From: Nanohaloarchaea archaeon PL-Br10_U2g5
GTDB lineage: Archaea > Halobacteriota > Halobacteria > Halobacteriales > Haloferacaceae
Length of the DNA stretch: 14,467 bases
Direction: 5' to 3'
NCBI GenBank assembly: GCA_001564205.1
Contig: LKMY01000021.1
Location: forward strand, 1 to 14,467
Position numbers and translations under genes: made by a program. The notes under the pieces are model-generated. The model was not told where the DNA came from. It did no database searches and was given only the letters and a program-made list of their open reading frames with translations. Within the stretch, counting starts at the first letter, position 1. Each line of letters starts with the position of its first letter. Below, piece by piece: positions 7,099-14,387 of this stretch.

Positions 7099-8000
7099 TG
7101 GCAGCCGTGACGGCAACGCTCGGAACGTCCCCAATTGCCCCAGTCACCGACGCGTTGGAGCCGTTCCTCGGACCGCTCGCTGGGCTCGTGGTGTCGGCGG
7201 CGATCTTCCTCGTGGTCATGGTCGCGACCTACGTGGTCAACAAAGCGGTTTTCAACCCGCTCGTCGAGCGGCTCCTCGACAAGCAGGGGCTCGACACGCA
7301 CGCGCGACGCCCGCTAAACAAGATTGCCACCTTCCTCGTGTTGTTCCTCGGGCTCACGATCGCCTTCGGTGCAGCCGGCTACGAGGACTTCCTGCGGTCG
7401 CTGGCGACGATCGCGGCCGCGGCGACGCTCGCGATCGGCTTCGCGTTACAGGACGTGATCAAGAACTTCGTCGCGGGCGTGTTCATTTACACCGACAAGC
7501 CGTTCCGCATCGGCGACTGGATCGAGTGGGACGACAACTCGGGGATCGTGGAAGACATCTCGTTCCGCGTCACTCGCGTCCGAACGTTCGATAACGAGCT
7601 TCTCACGGTACCGAACGCCGTGCTCACGGGCGACGTCGTTAAGAATCCTGTCGCGAAGAAGACGCTCCGGATGAAGTTCGTCTTCGGGATCGATTACGAG
7701 GACGACATCGACAGGGCGACGGAGATCATCGTTGAAGAGGCCGAACGAAGCGAGGCGATCTTGAACGATCCCGCTCCTTCGGTACGACTGACCGAACTCG
7801 GCGACTCACACGTCGGACTCCAGTCGCGGATCTGGATCGACGACCCGTCGCGTTCGGACTTCGTGAAGGCTCGAGCGGACTACGTCAAAGCGGTCAAACA
7901 GCGGTTCGACGAGGAGGATATCACGATCCCGTTCCCGCAGCGGACCGTCTCGGGACGGAACGCGTGGGAAGAGCCGGCTTCGTTCGGCACCGGACAGTAG
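7098..8000 (+). CDS. MscS-family mechanosensitive channel
   Basis: This 300-residue small-conductance channel opens under membrane tension and releases ions and solutes on hypo-osmotic shock. There are three membrane helices: TM1 about 28-52, TM2 about 77-95, and the pore-lining TM3 about 100-130. TM3 is Ala/Gly-rich (LATIAAAATLAIGFALQDVI) and runs into KNFVAGVFIYTDKPFRIGDW, the hallmark of the family. The beta domain contains RVTRVRTFDNELLTVPNAVL, and the C-terminal alpha/beta domain ends with EEDITIPFPQRTV, both typical. Its length is close to the E. coli MscS (286 residues). ATG 7098 is preferred over the in-frame TTG 7095 because it overlaps the yhbY stop by one base. A T-tract terminator follows. 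Confidence 0.93.
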   Translation: MAAVTATLGTSPIAPVTDALEPFLGPLAGLVVSAAIFLVVMVATYVVNKAVFNPLVERLLDKQGLDTHARRPLNKIATFLVLFLGLTIAFGAAGYEDFLRSLATIAAAATLAIGFALQDVIKNFVAGVFIYTDKPFRIGDWIEWDDNSGIVEDISFRVTRVRTFDNELLTVPNAVLTGDVVKNPVAKKTLRMKFVFGIDYEDDIDRATEIIVEEAERSEAILNDPAPSVRLTELGDSHVGLQSRIWIDDPSRSDFVKARADYVKAVKQRFDEEDITIPFPQRTVSGRNAWEEPASFGTGQ

Positions 8001-8017
8001 TCGCTTCTCCTCGCATC

Positions 8018-8032
8018 TCCCCTTTTTTTCCC
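8018..8032 (+). terminator. T-tract transcription terminator after mscS
   Basis: Seven consecutive T (8023-8029) flanked by C-runs lie about 20 bp after the MscS stop. Oligo-T in the coding strand is a normal archaeal termination signal; no stem-loop precedes it. It separates the yhbY-mscS unit from the trkAH unit. Confidence 0.6.
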
Positions 8033-8083
8033 CTCGCTTCGTTTCGTTCCCGTCACTCCGTTTCGGGTTCCCGATAGTAACGA

Positions 8084-8091
8084 ACTTGAGT
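8084..8091 (+). promoter_or_regulatory. TATA-like box of trkAH (leaderless)
   Basis: ACTTGAGT is centred about 25 bp before ATG 8113, with an upstream CGA-type BRE (CGATAGTAACGA). The spacing implies initiation at the start codon. The sequence is a weak TATA box. Confidence 0.45.
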
Positions 8092-8112
8092 GTCGGGTGA
8101 ATCACTGAGCCT

Positions 8113-9450
8113 ATGCACGTGGTCATCGTCGGCGCAGGCGAGGTCGGAACGAGTATCGCCGCCACCCTCGCGCCCGACCACGAGGTCGTCGTCATCGACG
8201 TCGACGCCGACAGAGCGGAGGAGATCAAGTACCAGTACGACGTGCTCACGATCACCGGTGACGGAACGGCGTCACCGATCCAGCAGAGCGCGAACGTCGC
8301 GGAGTCCGATATTTTCATCGCGTGTACCGACGACGATCGGACGAACCTCGTCGCCTGCGGGACCGCGAAGACGTTCGACGCCGAGTTCACTATCGCCCGC
8401 GTGAAGAGCACCGACTACCTCCAGACGTGGGAGCGCGACGACAGCGCCTTCGGCGTCGATTTCATGGTGTGTACGGATCTGCTCACCGCCGAGAACATCG
8501 TCCGCGTCATCGGCCTCCCGGCCGCCATCGACGTCGACCCGTTCGCGGGCGGGTTCGTGCAGATGGCCGAGTTCGAAGTCGCCGAGGGGAGCCCGGTCGC
8601 GGACCAGACGGTCGCCGAGGCCGACCGCTTCGAGTCGCTCACGTTCGTCGGGCTGTTCCGCAACGGCGACATGATTATCCCCCGGGGTGACACCCGCATT
8701 CAGCCGGCTGACCGCGCCGTGGTCGTCGGGAGCCCGGAGAGCGTCCAGGAGTTCGCGAACGACATCGCGCCCGACGCGACGCCGAACAAGGCCGACGAGA
8801 TCGTCGTCGTGGGCGGCACCGAGATCGGGTATCAGACCGGGCGAATCCTGGAGAAACGCGGGCTGTCGGCGCGGCTCATCGAACAGGATTCGGAGCGGGC
8901 TCGATGGCTCGCCGAGCGGCTGCCGAACACCGTCGTGATGGAACACGACGCGACGGACACGGAGTTCCTGACGCGCGAACACGTCGACGAGGCCGACATC
9001 GTCGTCACCGCGCTCGAATCCGACGAGCGGAACCTCCTCGTGGCGGTGTTGGCAAAGCGGCTCGGCGTGGACCGCGTCGTCGCCGTCGTCGACAGCGCGG
9101 ACTACGTCACAGTGTTCGAGGAGATCGGCATCGACGTCGCGATCAACCCCCGCACGGTGACCGCCGAGGAGATCACCCGGTTCACCTTCGACAGTGTCGC
9201 AGAGAACATCGCGGTGCTCGAAAACGACCAAGCGGAGGTCCTCGAGCTCGAGCTCAGTGAGGACTGTGCGCTGGTCGGACGGCCGATCTCAGAGCTGGTC
9301 GACGACATCGACGCGAAGTTCGTCATCGGGGCGATCGTCCGAGACCGCCGACACGTGACGCCGCGCGGTGACACCGTGTTACAGCCCGGAGACAGCATCA
9401 TCGTGCTCGTCGAGACCTCGTTCGCGACGAAACTCGCGTCGATGGCGTGA
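8113..9450 (+). CDS. trkA: Trk potassium-uptake regulatory subunit TrkA
   Basis: This 445-residue cytoplasmic protein has the full-length TrkA layout of two RCK_N plus RCK_C units. The first Rossmann motif is GAGEVG (7-12), with the acidic residue D29 at the end of strand two (VVVIDVDAD) as expected for NAD(H). The second is degenerate, GGTEIG (234-239), though IEQDSERAR keeps an acidic residue. The RCK_C units are at about 140-222 (GDMIIPRGDTRIQPADRAVV) and 365-445 (RHVTPRGDTVLQPGDSIIV). TrkA forms a ring under the TrkH pore and gates K+ entry according to bound nucleotides. K+ import is central to salt-in halophiles. It overlaps trkH by one base (TGATG), indicating tight co-expression and coupling. 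Confidence 0.95.
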   Translation: MHVVIVGAGEVGTSIAATLAPDHEVVVIDVDADRAEEIKYQYDVLTITGDGTASPIQQSANVAESDIFIACTDDDRTNLVACGTAKTFDAEFTIARVKSTDYLQTWERDDSAFGVDFMVCTDLLTAENIVRVIGLPAAIDVDPFAGGFVQMAEFEVAEGSPVADQTVAEADRFESLTFVGLFRNGDMIIPRGDTRIQPADRAVVVGSPESVQEFANDIAPDATPNKADEIVVVGGTEIGYQTGRILEKRGLSARLIEQDSERARWLAERLPNTVVMEHDATDTEFLTREHVDEADIVVTALESDERNLLVAVLAKRLGVDRVVAVVDSADYVTVFEEIGIDVAINPRTVTAEEITRFTFDSVAENIAVLENDQAEVLELELSEDCALVGRPISELVDDIDAKFVIGAIVRDRRHVTPRGDTVLQPGDSIIVLVETSFATKLASMA

Positions 9451-10955
9451 TGTCCGGGCGAACCATCCGCGTCGACTGGCGGGCGAGCGCGGGACTCACG
9501 GGAGACGTGCTCCTGTATCTCACGGTCCCGCTGGCCTTCCCGCTGCTCGTCGCGCTGTACTACCGGGAGTCGCCGCTTCCGTTCCTCGCGGCGATCGCGA
9601 CGACGCTCGCGCTGGGGTGGTGGTTGCGCTCCCTCCGCGATCCGGACGATGATCTCGGTCCTCGGGAGGCGTTCCTCGCGGTGGCGTCGATCTGGCTGGT
9701 CGTCGCGGGCGTCGGCGCGGTCCCGTTCCTCGTCGCGGGCGTCGGAACGATCGCCCACCCGGTGAACGCGATGTTCGAGTCGATGAGCGGATTGACGACG
9801 ACGGGCGCGACCGTGCTGGAGGATTTCTCTCTCCACTCGCAGTCGGTGTTGATGTGGCGGCAGGTGATCCAGTGGCTCGGCGGGCTCGGAATCCTCATCC
9901 TCGCGACCGCCGTCCTCTCCGAGCTCGGGGTCGGTGGCGCACAGCTGATGGAGTCGGAGACGCAGACGCGAGATCTGAATAAGCTCACGCCGAAGATATC
10001 GCAGACGGCGCGGCTGATCTGGGGGCTGTATCTCGGCTTAACGCTGCTCGCGGTCGCCGTGTACTTCGCGCTCGGGCTGGCGTTCGACCCGCAGATGGAC
10101 TTATTCAACGCGATCGCGCACGCGTTCACCTCCGTCGCGACCGCTGGGTTCTCGCCGGAGCCGCTCTCTGTCGGGGCGTTTCACCCGGTGATCCAGTGGG
10201 CGGTCATCCCCTTCATGATCGCGGGGTCGACGAGCTTCGTGCTCATGTACTTCGCCATCAACGGCGAGCCGATGCGCCTGTTGAAAAACGACGAGTTCCA
10301 CTTCTATCTCGGAGCCATCGCGACGTTCGCGGCGATTGTCGCGCTCGTGTTGTACGCCGATCCGGAGACGACGTTCGGCGCGGAAGAGACCGTCAGACAC
10401 GCCCTCTTCAACGTCGCCTCTATCATCACGACGACCGGGTACGCGAGCACCGACTTCGACCTGTGGGCGCCGGGGGCGAAACACATGCTGTTCATGGGGA
10501 TGTTCCTCGGCGGGATGGTCGGCTCGACGACGTGCTCGATCAAGTCGCTGCGCTGGATGGTCGCGCTGAAGGCGTTTAAACGCGACCTGTTCACCGCGAT
10601 CCACCCGGAGTCCGTTCGACCGGTCCGGAACTCAGGGAAGCCCGTCGACGAGGAGACGATTCGCGACATCTACGCGTACATCCTGTTGAGCGTCGTCATC
10701 TTCTTCCTGTTGACGGTGTTCGTGGTCGCAGACGCCGAGCGGGCCGGCCTGCGGGTCAGTGAGTTCGAGGCGATGGGCGCAGCCGCGTCGACGTTCCTCA
10801 ACATTGGTCCCGCGTTCGGGGCGGCCGGCCCGTACGGAACCTACGCCGCCTTCCCGATGTCGACGCGAGCCGTGATGATCGTCCTGATGTGGATCGGCCG
10901 GATCGAGATCATTCCCGTGCTCGTGTTGTTCACGAAGGCGTTCTGGACCTCGTAA
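9450..10955 (+). CDS. trkH: Trk potassium transporter pore subunit TrkH
   Basis: This 501-residue membrane protein has four K+-channel-like repeats. The selectivity-filter glycines are visible in all four: G119 in SGLTTTGA, G233 in VATAGFS, G330 in ITTTGYA and the IGP glycine near 453 in NIGPAFG. All four are intact, supporting a functional K+-selective pore. The length matches bacterial TrkH (about 480-500). The conserved late segment MWIGRIEIIPVLVLF is also present. ATG 9450 shares its A with the trkA stop, so the start is clear; the in-frame GTG 9447 is an unlikely alternative. With TrkA it forms the K+ uptake complex, probably the osmotic K+ importer of this cell. It converges on the APC permease gene across an 83-bp gap with no clear T-tract terminator. 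Confidence 0.95.
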   Translation: MSGRTIRVDWRASAGLTGDVLLYLTVPLAFPLLVALYYRESPLPFLAAIATTLALGWWLRSLRDPDDDLGPREAFLAVASIWLVVAGVGAVPFLVAGVGTIAHPVNAMFESMSGLTTTGATVLEDFSLHSQSVLMWRQVIQWLGGLGILILATAVLSELGVGGAQLMESETQTRDLNKLTPKISQTARLIWGLYLGLTLLAVAVYFALGLAFDPQMDLFNAIAHAFTSVATAGFSPEPLSVGAFHPVIQWAVIPFMIAGSTSFVLMYFAINGEPMRLLKNDEFHFYLGAIATFAAIVALVLYADPETTFGAEETVRHALFNVASIITTTGYASTDFDLWAPGAKHMLFMGMFLGGMVGSTTCSIKSLRWMVALKAFKRDLFTAIHPESVRPVRNSGKPVDEETIRDIYAYILLSVVIFFLLTVFVVADAERAGLRVSEFEAMGAAASTFLNIGPAFGAAGPYGTYAAFPMSTRAVMIVLMWIGRIEIIPVLVLFTKAFWTS

Positions 10956-11038
10956 GATTCCTCACGACGATCGATACCGGGAGTACGTGAATCACCGTTG
11001 TGGACCTGTTGTTTATAACGGGTGAGTGACGTCTCCCG

Positions 11039-13300
11039 CTACTCTAAGAGGTCCTGTAGACGATCTCGTAGGGCCTCTCGGGACGTTCTCGGAGACTGGT
11101 CTGCGTCCCGCGCGATCAAAACGGCTCCGTCCGACTGTTCGACGATCGCTTGTGGGATCGATCCGTACAACGCCTGTGCTGCGAAACTCGCACCAGTCGC
11201 ACCGACACTTACGGAGTCGTACTCTCGGATCGTCTCCAAAAGCGACTCCCGAACCGTCTCGCTCACGACCACTCGCGGTTCGTACTCGGTGTCTTCGATT
11301 CCCGCAGCCGCCGCAACCGAGCGGATTGCTTCCTCACCCGTCTGAGTGGGTGTCGTTATCGCATCGTCATCCGCGTCACCAGTCGTCTCTTCGTCCGCTG
11401 GTGGCTGTACATTCAGCAGTGTCAACGAGGCATCCTCGAACGTGCGCGCCAGTTCACCCGCACGACGGACCGCACTCGGCGCGTTCGGTCCACGGCCTGC
11501 CAGCGCAACGATCCGTCCGGGCGAGCGGCTCGGATTCGTCACGAGGGTTACCTCACATGACGCACGTTCGATCACGGGATCGAGCGTACTCCCGAAGATC
11601 ACGTCTCGCCGACGCCGTTTCCCACCCCACCCCATCAGGATGTGGTCCGCCTCTTCCTCTTCGATAACGGACAGGAGTGCGCTTCCGGCATTTCGTCCCA
11701 CCATCGCCCGCGTTCGAAGCGGGATGTCTAGCGTCTCCGCCGTCCCGCGAGCGCTGTCGAGCAACTCCTGTTGTCGTTCGACGCGCTCTTGTTCGAGTTC
11801 GATCTGCTCGAGGGACATCTGGGGTGGTACTTCGATCACGTTGACGGCAACGAGTTCAGTCGGCCCGTCGTGACCGTATGCGCTCGCCGCCGCATAGCGA
11901 ATGAGCGACTCCTCAGTCGCCGGGTTCGCCACCGGAACCACGACGCGATACACGGGTTCGTCGTCGGTTTCAGCCTCGGGTTCGGCAGCGATCGCTTCTC
12001 CGACGAGGCTCGTCGAGATCGCGCGATCCCGTGCGTACACGAGATACCAGGCGACCCCGACACCGATGATGCCGACCCCGATCCCCTGTACGATCGGACG
12101 CATCTGCACCATCACGCCGAGGCACGCGAGTCCACCGACGATCGGAACGGTGGGATAGAGTGGACCGGGGATCCGAAAGTCCGGATCGTATTCGTCGGGA
12201 TCGGCACGCCGTAACACGATGACGGCGACGTGGACGAGAGCGTACGTCACGAGGAAGGAGAACGCGGCCACGTCTGCCAGCGTATCGATCGGAAGCGGTC
12301 CGGCGATCAGTAGCAAAATAACGCCACCGGTCGCCAGAATTGCTCGGTACGGGGTACGATAGTTTGAGTGAATCTGATTCAGCCACTCGGAGAGAAGCCG
12401 GTCGCGTCCCATAGCGAAGTTGACTCGTGCCGCCGACAGAATCGACGCGTTCGCAGAGGAGACGGTTGCGAGCACGGCCCCGATAATCATCGCTAAGGAG
12501 CCGATCGCGCCGGAGTATTCAGCGGCGACGTCCGCAACCGGAATATTCGACGCTTCGAGAACGTCGATCGAGAGGACGCCTGTCGAGACCAACATCACGA
12601 GAACGTACAGAATCGTGGGCGTCACGACCGCCGCGATCATCGACAGCGGGAGATTCCGTCCCGGGTTCTTGATCTCTTCGGCGGACGTCGCGATTACCTC
12701 GAAGCCGATGAACGTCACGAACACCGTCCCCGCAGTCAACCCGACGGCTCCCCACCCTTCGGGGGCAAACGGTTGCAGAAGCGTCGGATCGATCGCCGTC
12801 AGACCGAAGACGATGAATCCGATGATAAGGATTACGAGCAGGATGACGATGACGTTCTGTAACGATCCGGTTTCCTTGACACCACGATAGTTCACGAGCG
12901 TGAGGATCGCACCCATCACGAGCGCGGAGGCGATAATCGGAAAGATCGGATGGAGCCCGGCGAGGTACTGGCCGAAGCCGAGCATGTAGAAGGCGGTCGC
13001 AAACATCAGGCCGGCCCACATACCCCACCCAACGATGCTCCCGAACAGTCCGCCGAGCGCTCGATTGACGTAGTAATAACTCCCCCCTGCCTTCGGCATG
13101 CCGGTTGCGAGCTCGGACAGCGAGAGCGCAGCGAGTAGCGCGACGAACCCACCGATAGCGAACGAAACCATACTGGCGGGGCCTGCCCGACCAGCGACGA
13201 TGCCGGGGAGCACGAATATCCCCGCCCCGATCATCGTTCCCAATCCGAGGGTGTACGCTTCGAGGAAGCCGAGATCGCGGGCGAGTTCTTGATCTGCCAT
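11039..13300 (-). CDS. APC-superfamily amino acid permease fused to two Usp domains
   Basis: This 753-residue fusion begins with an APC transporter of about 12 helices (1 to ~425). TM1 carries the signature GLGTMIGAGIFVLPG (19-33), whose broken helix binds the substrate backbone; SELATGMPKAGGSYYYVNRA and FVTFIGFEVIATSAEEIKNP are further family hallmarks. An acidic linker leads to two universal-stress domains (about 447-587 and 592-733). Both keep the full ATP-binding pattern G-2x-G-9x-G-S: G557/G560/G570-S571 (GWGG...FGS) and G700/G703/G713-S714 (GATG...YGS). The transporter probably imports amino acids, with the Usp tail sensing a nucleotide. ATG 13300 has GGTGA 5 nt upstream and is where permease homology begins; the frame stays open to 13657, but that part crosses the promoter region. 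The gene is divergent from an Lrp-type regulator. Confidence 0.9.
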   Translation of the reverse strand: MADQELARDLGFLEAYTLGLGTMIGAGIFVLPGIVAGRAGPASMVSFAIGGFVALLAALSLSELATGMPKAGGSYYYVNRALGGLFGSIVGWGMWAGLMFATAFYMLGFGQYLAGLHPIFPIIASALVMGAILTLVNYRGVKETGSLQNVIVILLVILIIGFIVFGLTAIDPTLLQPFAPEGWGAVGLTAGTVFVTFIGFEVIATSAEEIKNPGRNLPLSMIAAVVTPTILYVLVMLVSTGVLSIDVLEASNIPVADVAAEYSGAIGSLAMIIGAVLATVSSANASILSAARVNFAMGRDRLLSEWLNQIHSNYRTPYRAILATGGVILLLIAGPLPIDTLADVAAFSFLVTYALVHVAVIVLRRADPDEYDPDFRIPGPLYPTVPIVGGLACLGVMVQMRPIVQGIGVGIIGVGVAWYLVYARDRAISTSLVGEAIAAEPEAETDDEPVYRVVVPVANPATEESLIRYAAASAYGHDGPTELVAVNVIEVPPQMSLEQIELEQERVERQQELLDSARGTAETLDIPLRTRAMVGRNAGSALLSVIEEEEADHILMGWGGKRRRRDVIFGSTLDPVIERASCEVTLVTNPSRSPGRIVALAGRGPNAPSAVRRAGELARTFEDASLTLLNVQPPADEETTGDADDDAITTPTQTGEEAIRSVAAAAGIEDTEYEPRVVVSETVRESLLETIREYDSVSVGATGASFAAQALYGSIPQAIVEQSDGAVLIARDADQSPRTSREALRDRLQDLLE

Positions 13301-13370
13301 CGCTTTCACCGCCCACCGTTTGGCACAACTGATTCGGAATATCGAGCAGTTCCCGGTTCGTACATACCAC

Positions 13371-13390
13371 ATCAACCCAACCGGCTTGAT
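13371..13390. promoter_or_regulatory. Inverted repeat at the permease promoter, possible operator
   Basis: ATCAACCCAACCGGCTTGAT has matching half-sites ATCAAnCC and GGnTTGAT around a 4-bp centre. It abuts the permease TATA box on its downstream side, between the box and the predicted start near 13366, where a bound repressor would block transcription. The divergent Lrp-type protein is the obvious candidate ligand, by position only. Confidence 0.4.
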
Positions 13391-13396
13391 ATAAAA
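13389..13396 (-). promoter_or_regulatory. TATA box of the APC-Usp permease gene
   Basis: On the minus strand this reads TTTTATAT, the best TATA box in the 207-bp intergenic region. Initiation near 13366 would give a leader of about 65 nt, ending in the GGTGA ribosome-binding site (13306-13310) before ATG 13300. Confidence 0.6.
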
Positions 13397-13462
13397 TAAC
13401 CGATGAGATTGTTGCATCGATAATTTAGAAGACCTCAAAAACCGCTTCCAACAATGAGTGGG

Positions 13463-13470
13463 TATTATAT
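13463..13470 (+). promoter_or_regulatory. TATA box of the Lrp/RCK_C regulator gene
   Basis: TATTATAT is centred near 13467 and predicts initiation around 13493, just before the GAGGTG ribosome-binding site and about 15 nt before GTG 13508. It faces away from the permease promoter 75 bp away. Confidence 0.55.
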
Positions 13471-13494
13471 TGATGAGACGAGAACGATCGCTTA

Positions 13495-13500
13495 GAGGTG
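13495..13500 (+). promoter_or_regulatory. Shine-Dalgarno GAGGTG fixing GTG 13508
   Basis: This is a perfect 6-nt match to the haloarchaeal anti-SD, 7 nt before GTG 13508. It supports the GTG as start, with a short leadered transcript. Confidence 0.6.
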
Positions 13501-13507
13501 GTATCTC

Positions 13508-14281
13508 GTGACAAGCTCTCATATCAACTATCGGATCGACGATATTGATCGCCGGATCATTCACGCGCTCATAGCCGATGCCCGGAACACGTCGGCACCA
13601 ATGATCGCAGAGCAGGTGAACGTCTCGCCGGGAACGATCCGAAACCGCATCAAACAACTAGAAGAGCACGGAATCGTCAACGGTTATCACGCCAACATTG
13701 ACTTCGAACGAGCCGGAGAAAAACTGACGTACCTCTATGTGTGCACCGCCCCGCCCCAAGAGTTAGAGGCGCTCGCCCGAGACGTTCGTAACATTCGTGG
13801 CGTGGTGAACGTTCGGGAGCTGCGGACCGGGAGCGGGAATCTCCACGTTCTTGCAATCGGTGAGACGACGGCAGACTTTAAACGCATCATGCGCTCACTC
13901 TCGGAGTTAGAGGTCGACCTCGTTGATAACCATCTCATTCAGAACGAACTGTTCGAACCGTATGCTCCGTACGGAGGAGATGATGCAGCTCCGGCGTGGG
14001 AGCCGACGGAGTTTCTCAGACTTGCTGGTGGAGCCGACATTGTAGAGATCACAGTGGGGGAAACCGCACCTATCGTCGATCTCTCCCTTGCAGAGGCTGC
14101 TGACCGGGGAGTCCTTGACGAAGATGCGCTTGTGGTTGCGATTGAACGCGACGGACGCGTGCTGACCCCTCGTGGTGAAACGGTCGTCCTACAGGACGAC
14201 GTGGTGACACTGGTTTCGAGAGGCGGCGAACCAGAAGAAGTCATCGACGCATTCCACACGTCCACCTCGAAACCGGAGTGA
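13508..14281 (+). CDS. Lrp/AsnC-family regulator with C-terminal RCK_C (TrkA_C) domain
   Basis: This 257-residue DNA-binding protein has three parts. Residues ~8-60 form the AsnC-type helix-turn-helix (IDDIDRRIIHALIADAR, then VSPGTIRNRIKQLEEHGIV). Residues ~65-150 resemble the RAM ligand/oligomerisation domain (LTYLYVCTAP, IRGVVNVRELRTGSGNLHVL). Residues ~175-250 form an RCK_C domain (DIVEITVGETAPIVDLSLAE, then GRVLTPRGETVVLQDDVVTL), as in TrkA. RCK_C binds small ligands in K+ transport proteins, including c-di-AMP in some bacteria, so this regulator may read amino acids, a nucleotide or both. Plain Lrp proteins are about 140-165 residues, so the extra ~100 residues are the RCK_C addition. 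The GTG start is supported by an SD and a TATA box. It is divergent from the APC-Usp permease, its likely target. Domain calls are firm; the ligand is inferred. Confidence 0.9.
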   Translation: MTSSHINYRIDDIDRRIIHALIADARNTSAPMIAEQVNVSPGTIRNRIKQLEEHGIVNGYHANIDFERAGEKLTYLYVCTAPPQELEALARDVRNIRGVVNVRELRTGSGNLHVLAIGETTADFKRIMRSLSELEVDLVDNHLIQNELFEPYAPYGGDDAAPAWEPTEFLRLAGGADIVEITVGETAPIVDLSLAEAADRGVLDEDALVVAIERDGRVLTPRGETVVLQDDVVTLVSRGGEPEEVIDAFHTSTSKPE

Positions 14282-14288
14282 TAGTTCG

Positions 14289-14387
14289 ATGATGCGACCG
14301 CTTCGCCGTGACCACGAAATCGAGAGTACGTGTCCGTACTGCCGTACGGCATCGAGTGGCTCTCGTTATCGAGGGGGAACTGCGTGA
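14289..14387 (+). CDS. Possible 32-aa CxxC microprotein
   Basis: A short frame starts at ATG 14289 (or the adjacent ATG 14292), 7 bp after the regulator's stop, and ends at TGA 14385-14387. Its stop overlaps the next ATG by one base (TGATG). The product begins MMRPLRRDHEIEST and has one CPYC motif, enough for half a zinc knuckle; the rest is Ser/Gly/Arg-rich and looks disordered. Haloarchaea do encode many zinc-finger microproteins, and the tight packing suggests an operon with the regulator. A single CxxC and no recognisable family leave chance as a real possibility. Confidence 0.3.
   Translation: MMRPLRRDHEIESTCPYCRTASSGSRYRGGTA
14334..14349 (+). repeat. Short perfect inverted repeat (6-bp stem, 4-nt loop)
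   Basis: CCGTAC and GTACGG flank TGCC and would form a small hairpin in RNA, about 38 nt before ATG 14387. It lies in the codons of the CPYCRT motif. It has no T-tract, so it is not a typical terminator, and chance is possible. Confidence 0.35.

Noticed and set aside
8272..8280. Idea that TrkA and TrkH are a novel or degenerate K+ system
   Set aside because: All four filter glycines in TrkH and the first Rossmann motif of TrkA are intact, and lengths are normal; the pair looks like an ordinary Trk system.
8272..9231. 319-residue minus-strand frame opposite trkA
   Set aside because: TrkA on the plus strand is unmistakable; the antisense translation has no recognisable motif and comes from codon bias.
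11012..11017. TTTATA downstream of trkH as a promoter for an antisense transcript into the permease gene
   Set aside because: The box is good, but no credible ORF or structured RNA follows; a plus-strand frame from 11022 is an antisense shadow. Only RNA-seq could revive it.
13301..13657. N-terminal extension of the APC-Usp permease by 119 residues
   Set aside because: The extra part crosses both promoters and the start of the divergent regulator, has no transporter homology, and ATG 13300 has its own ribosome-binding site.
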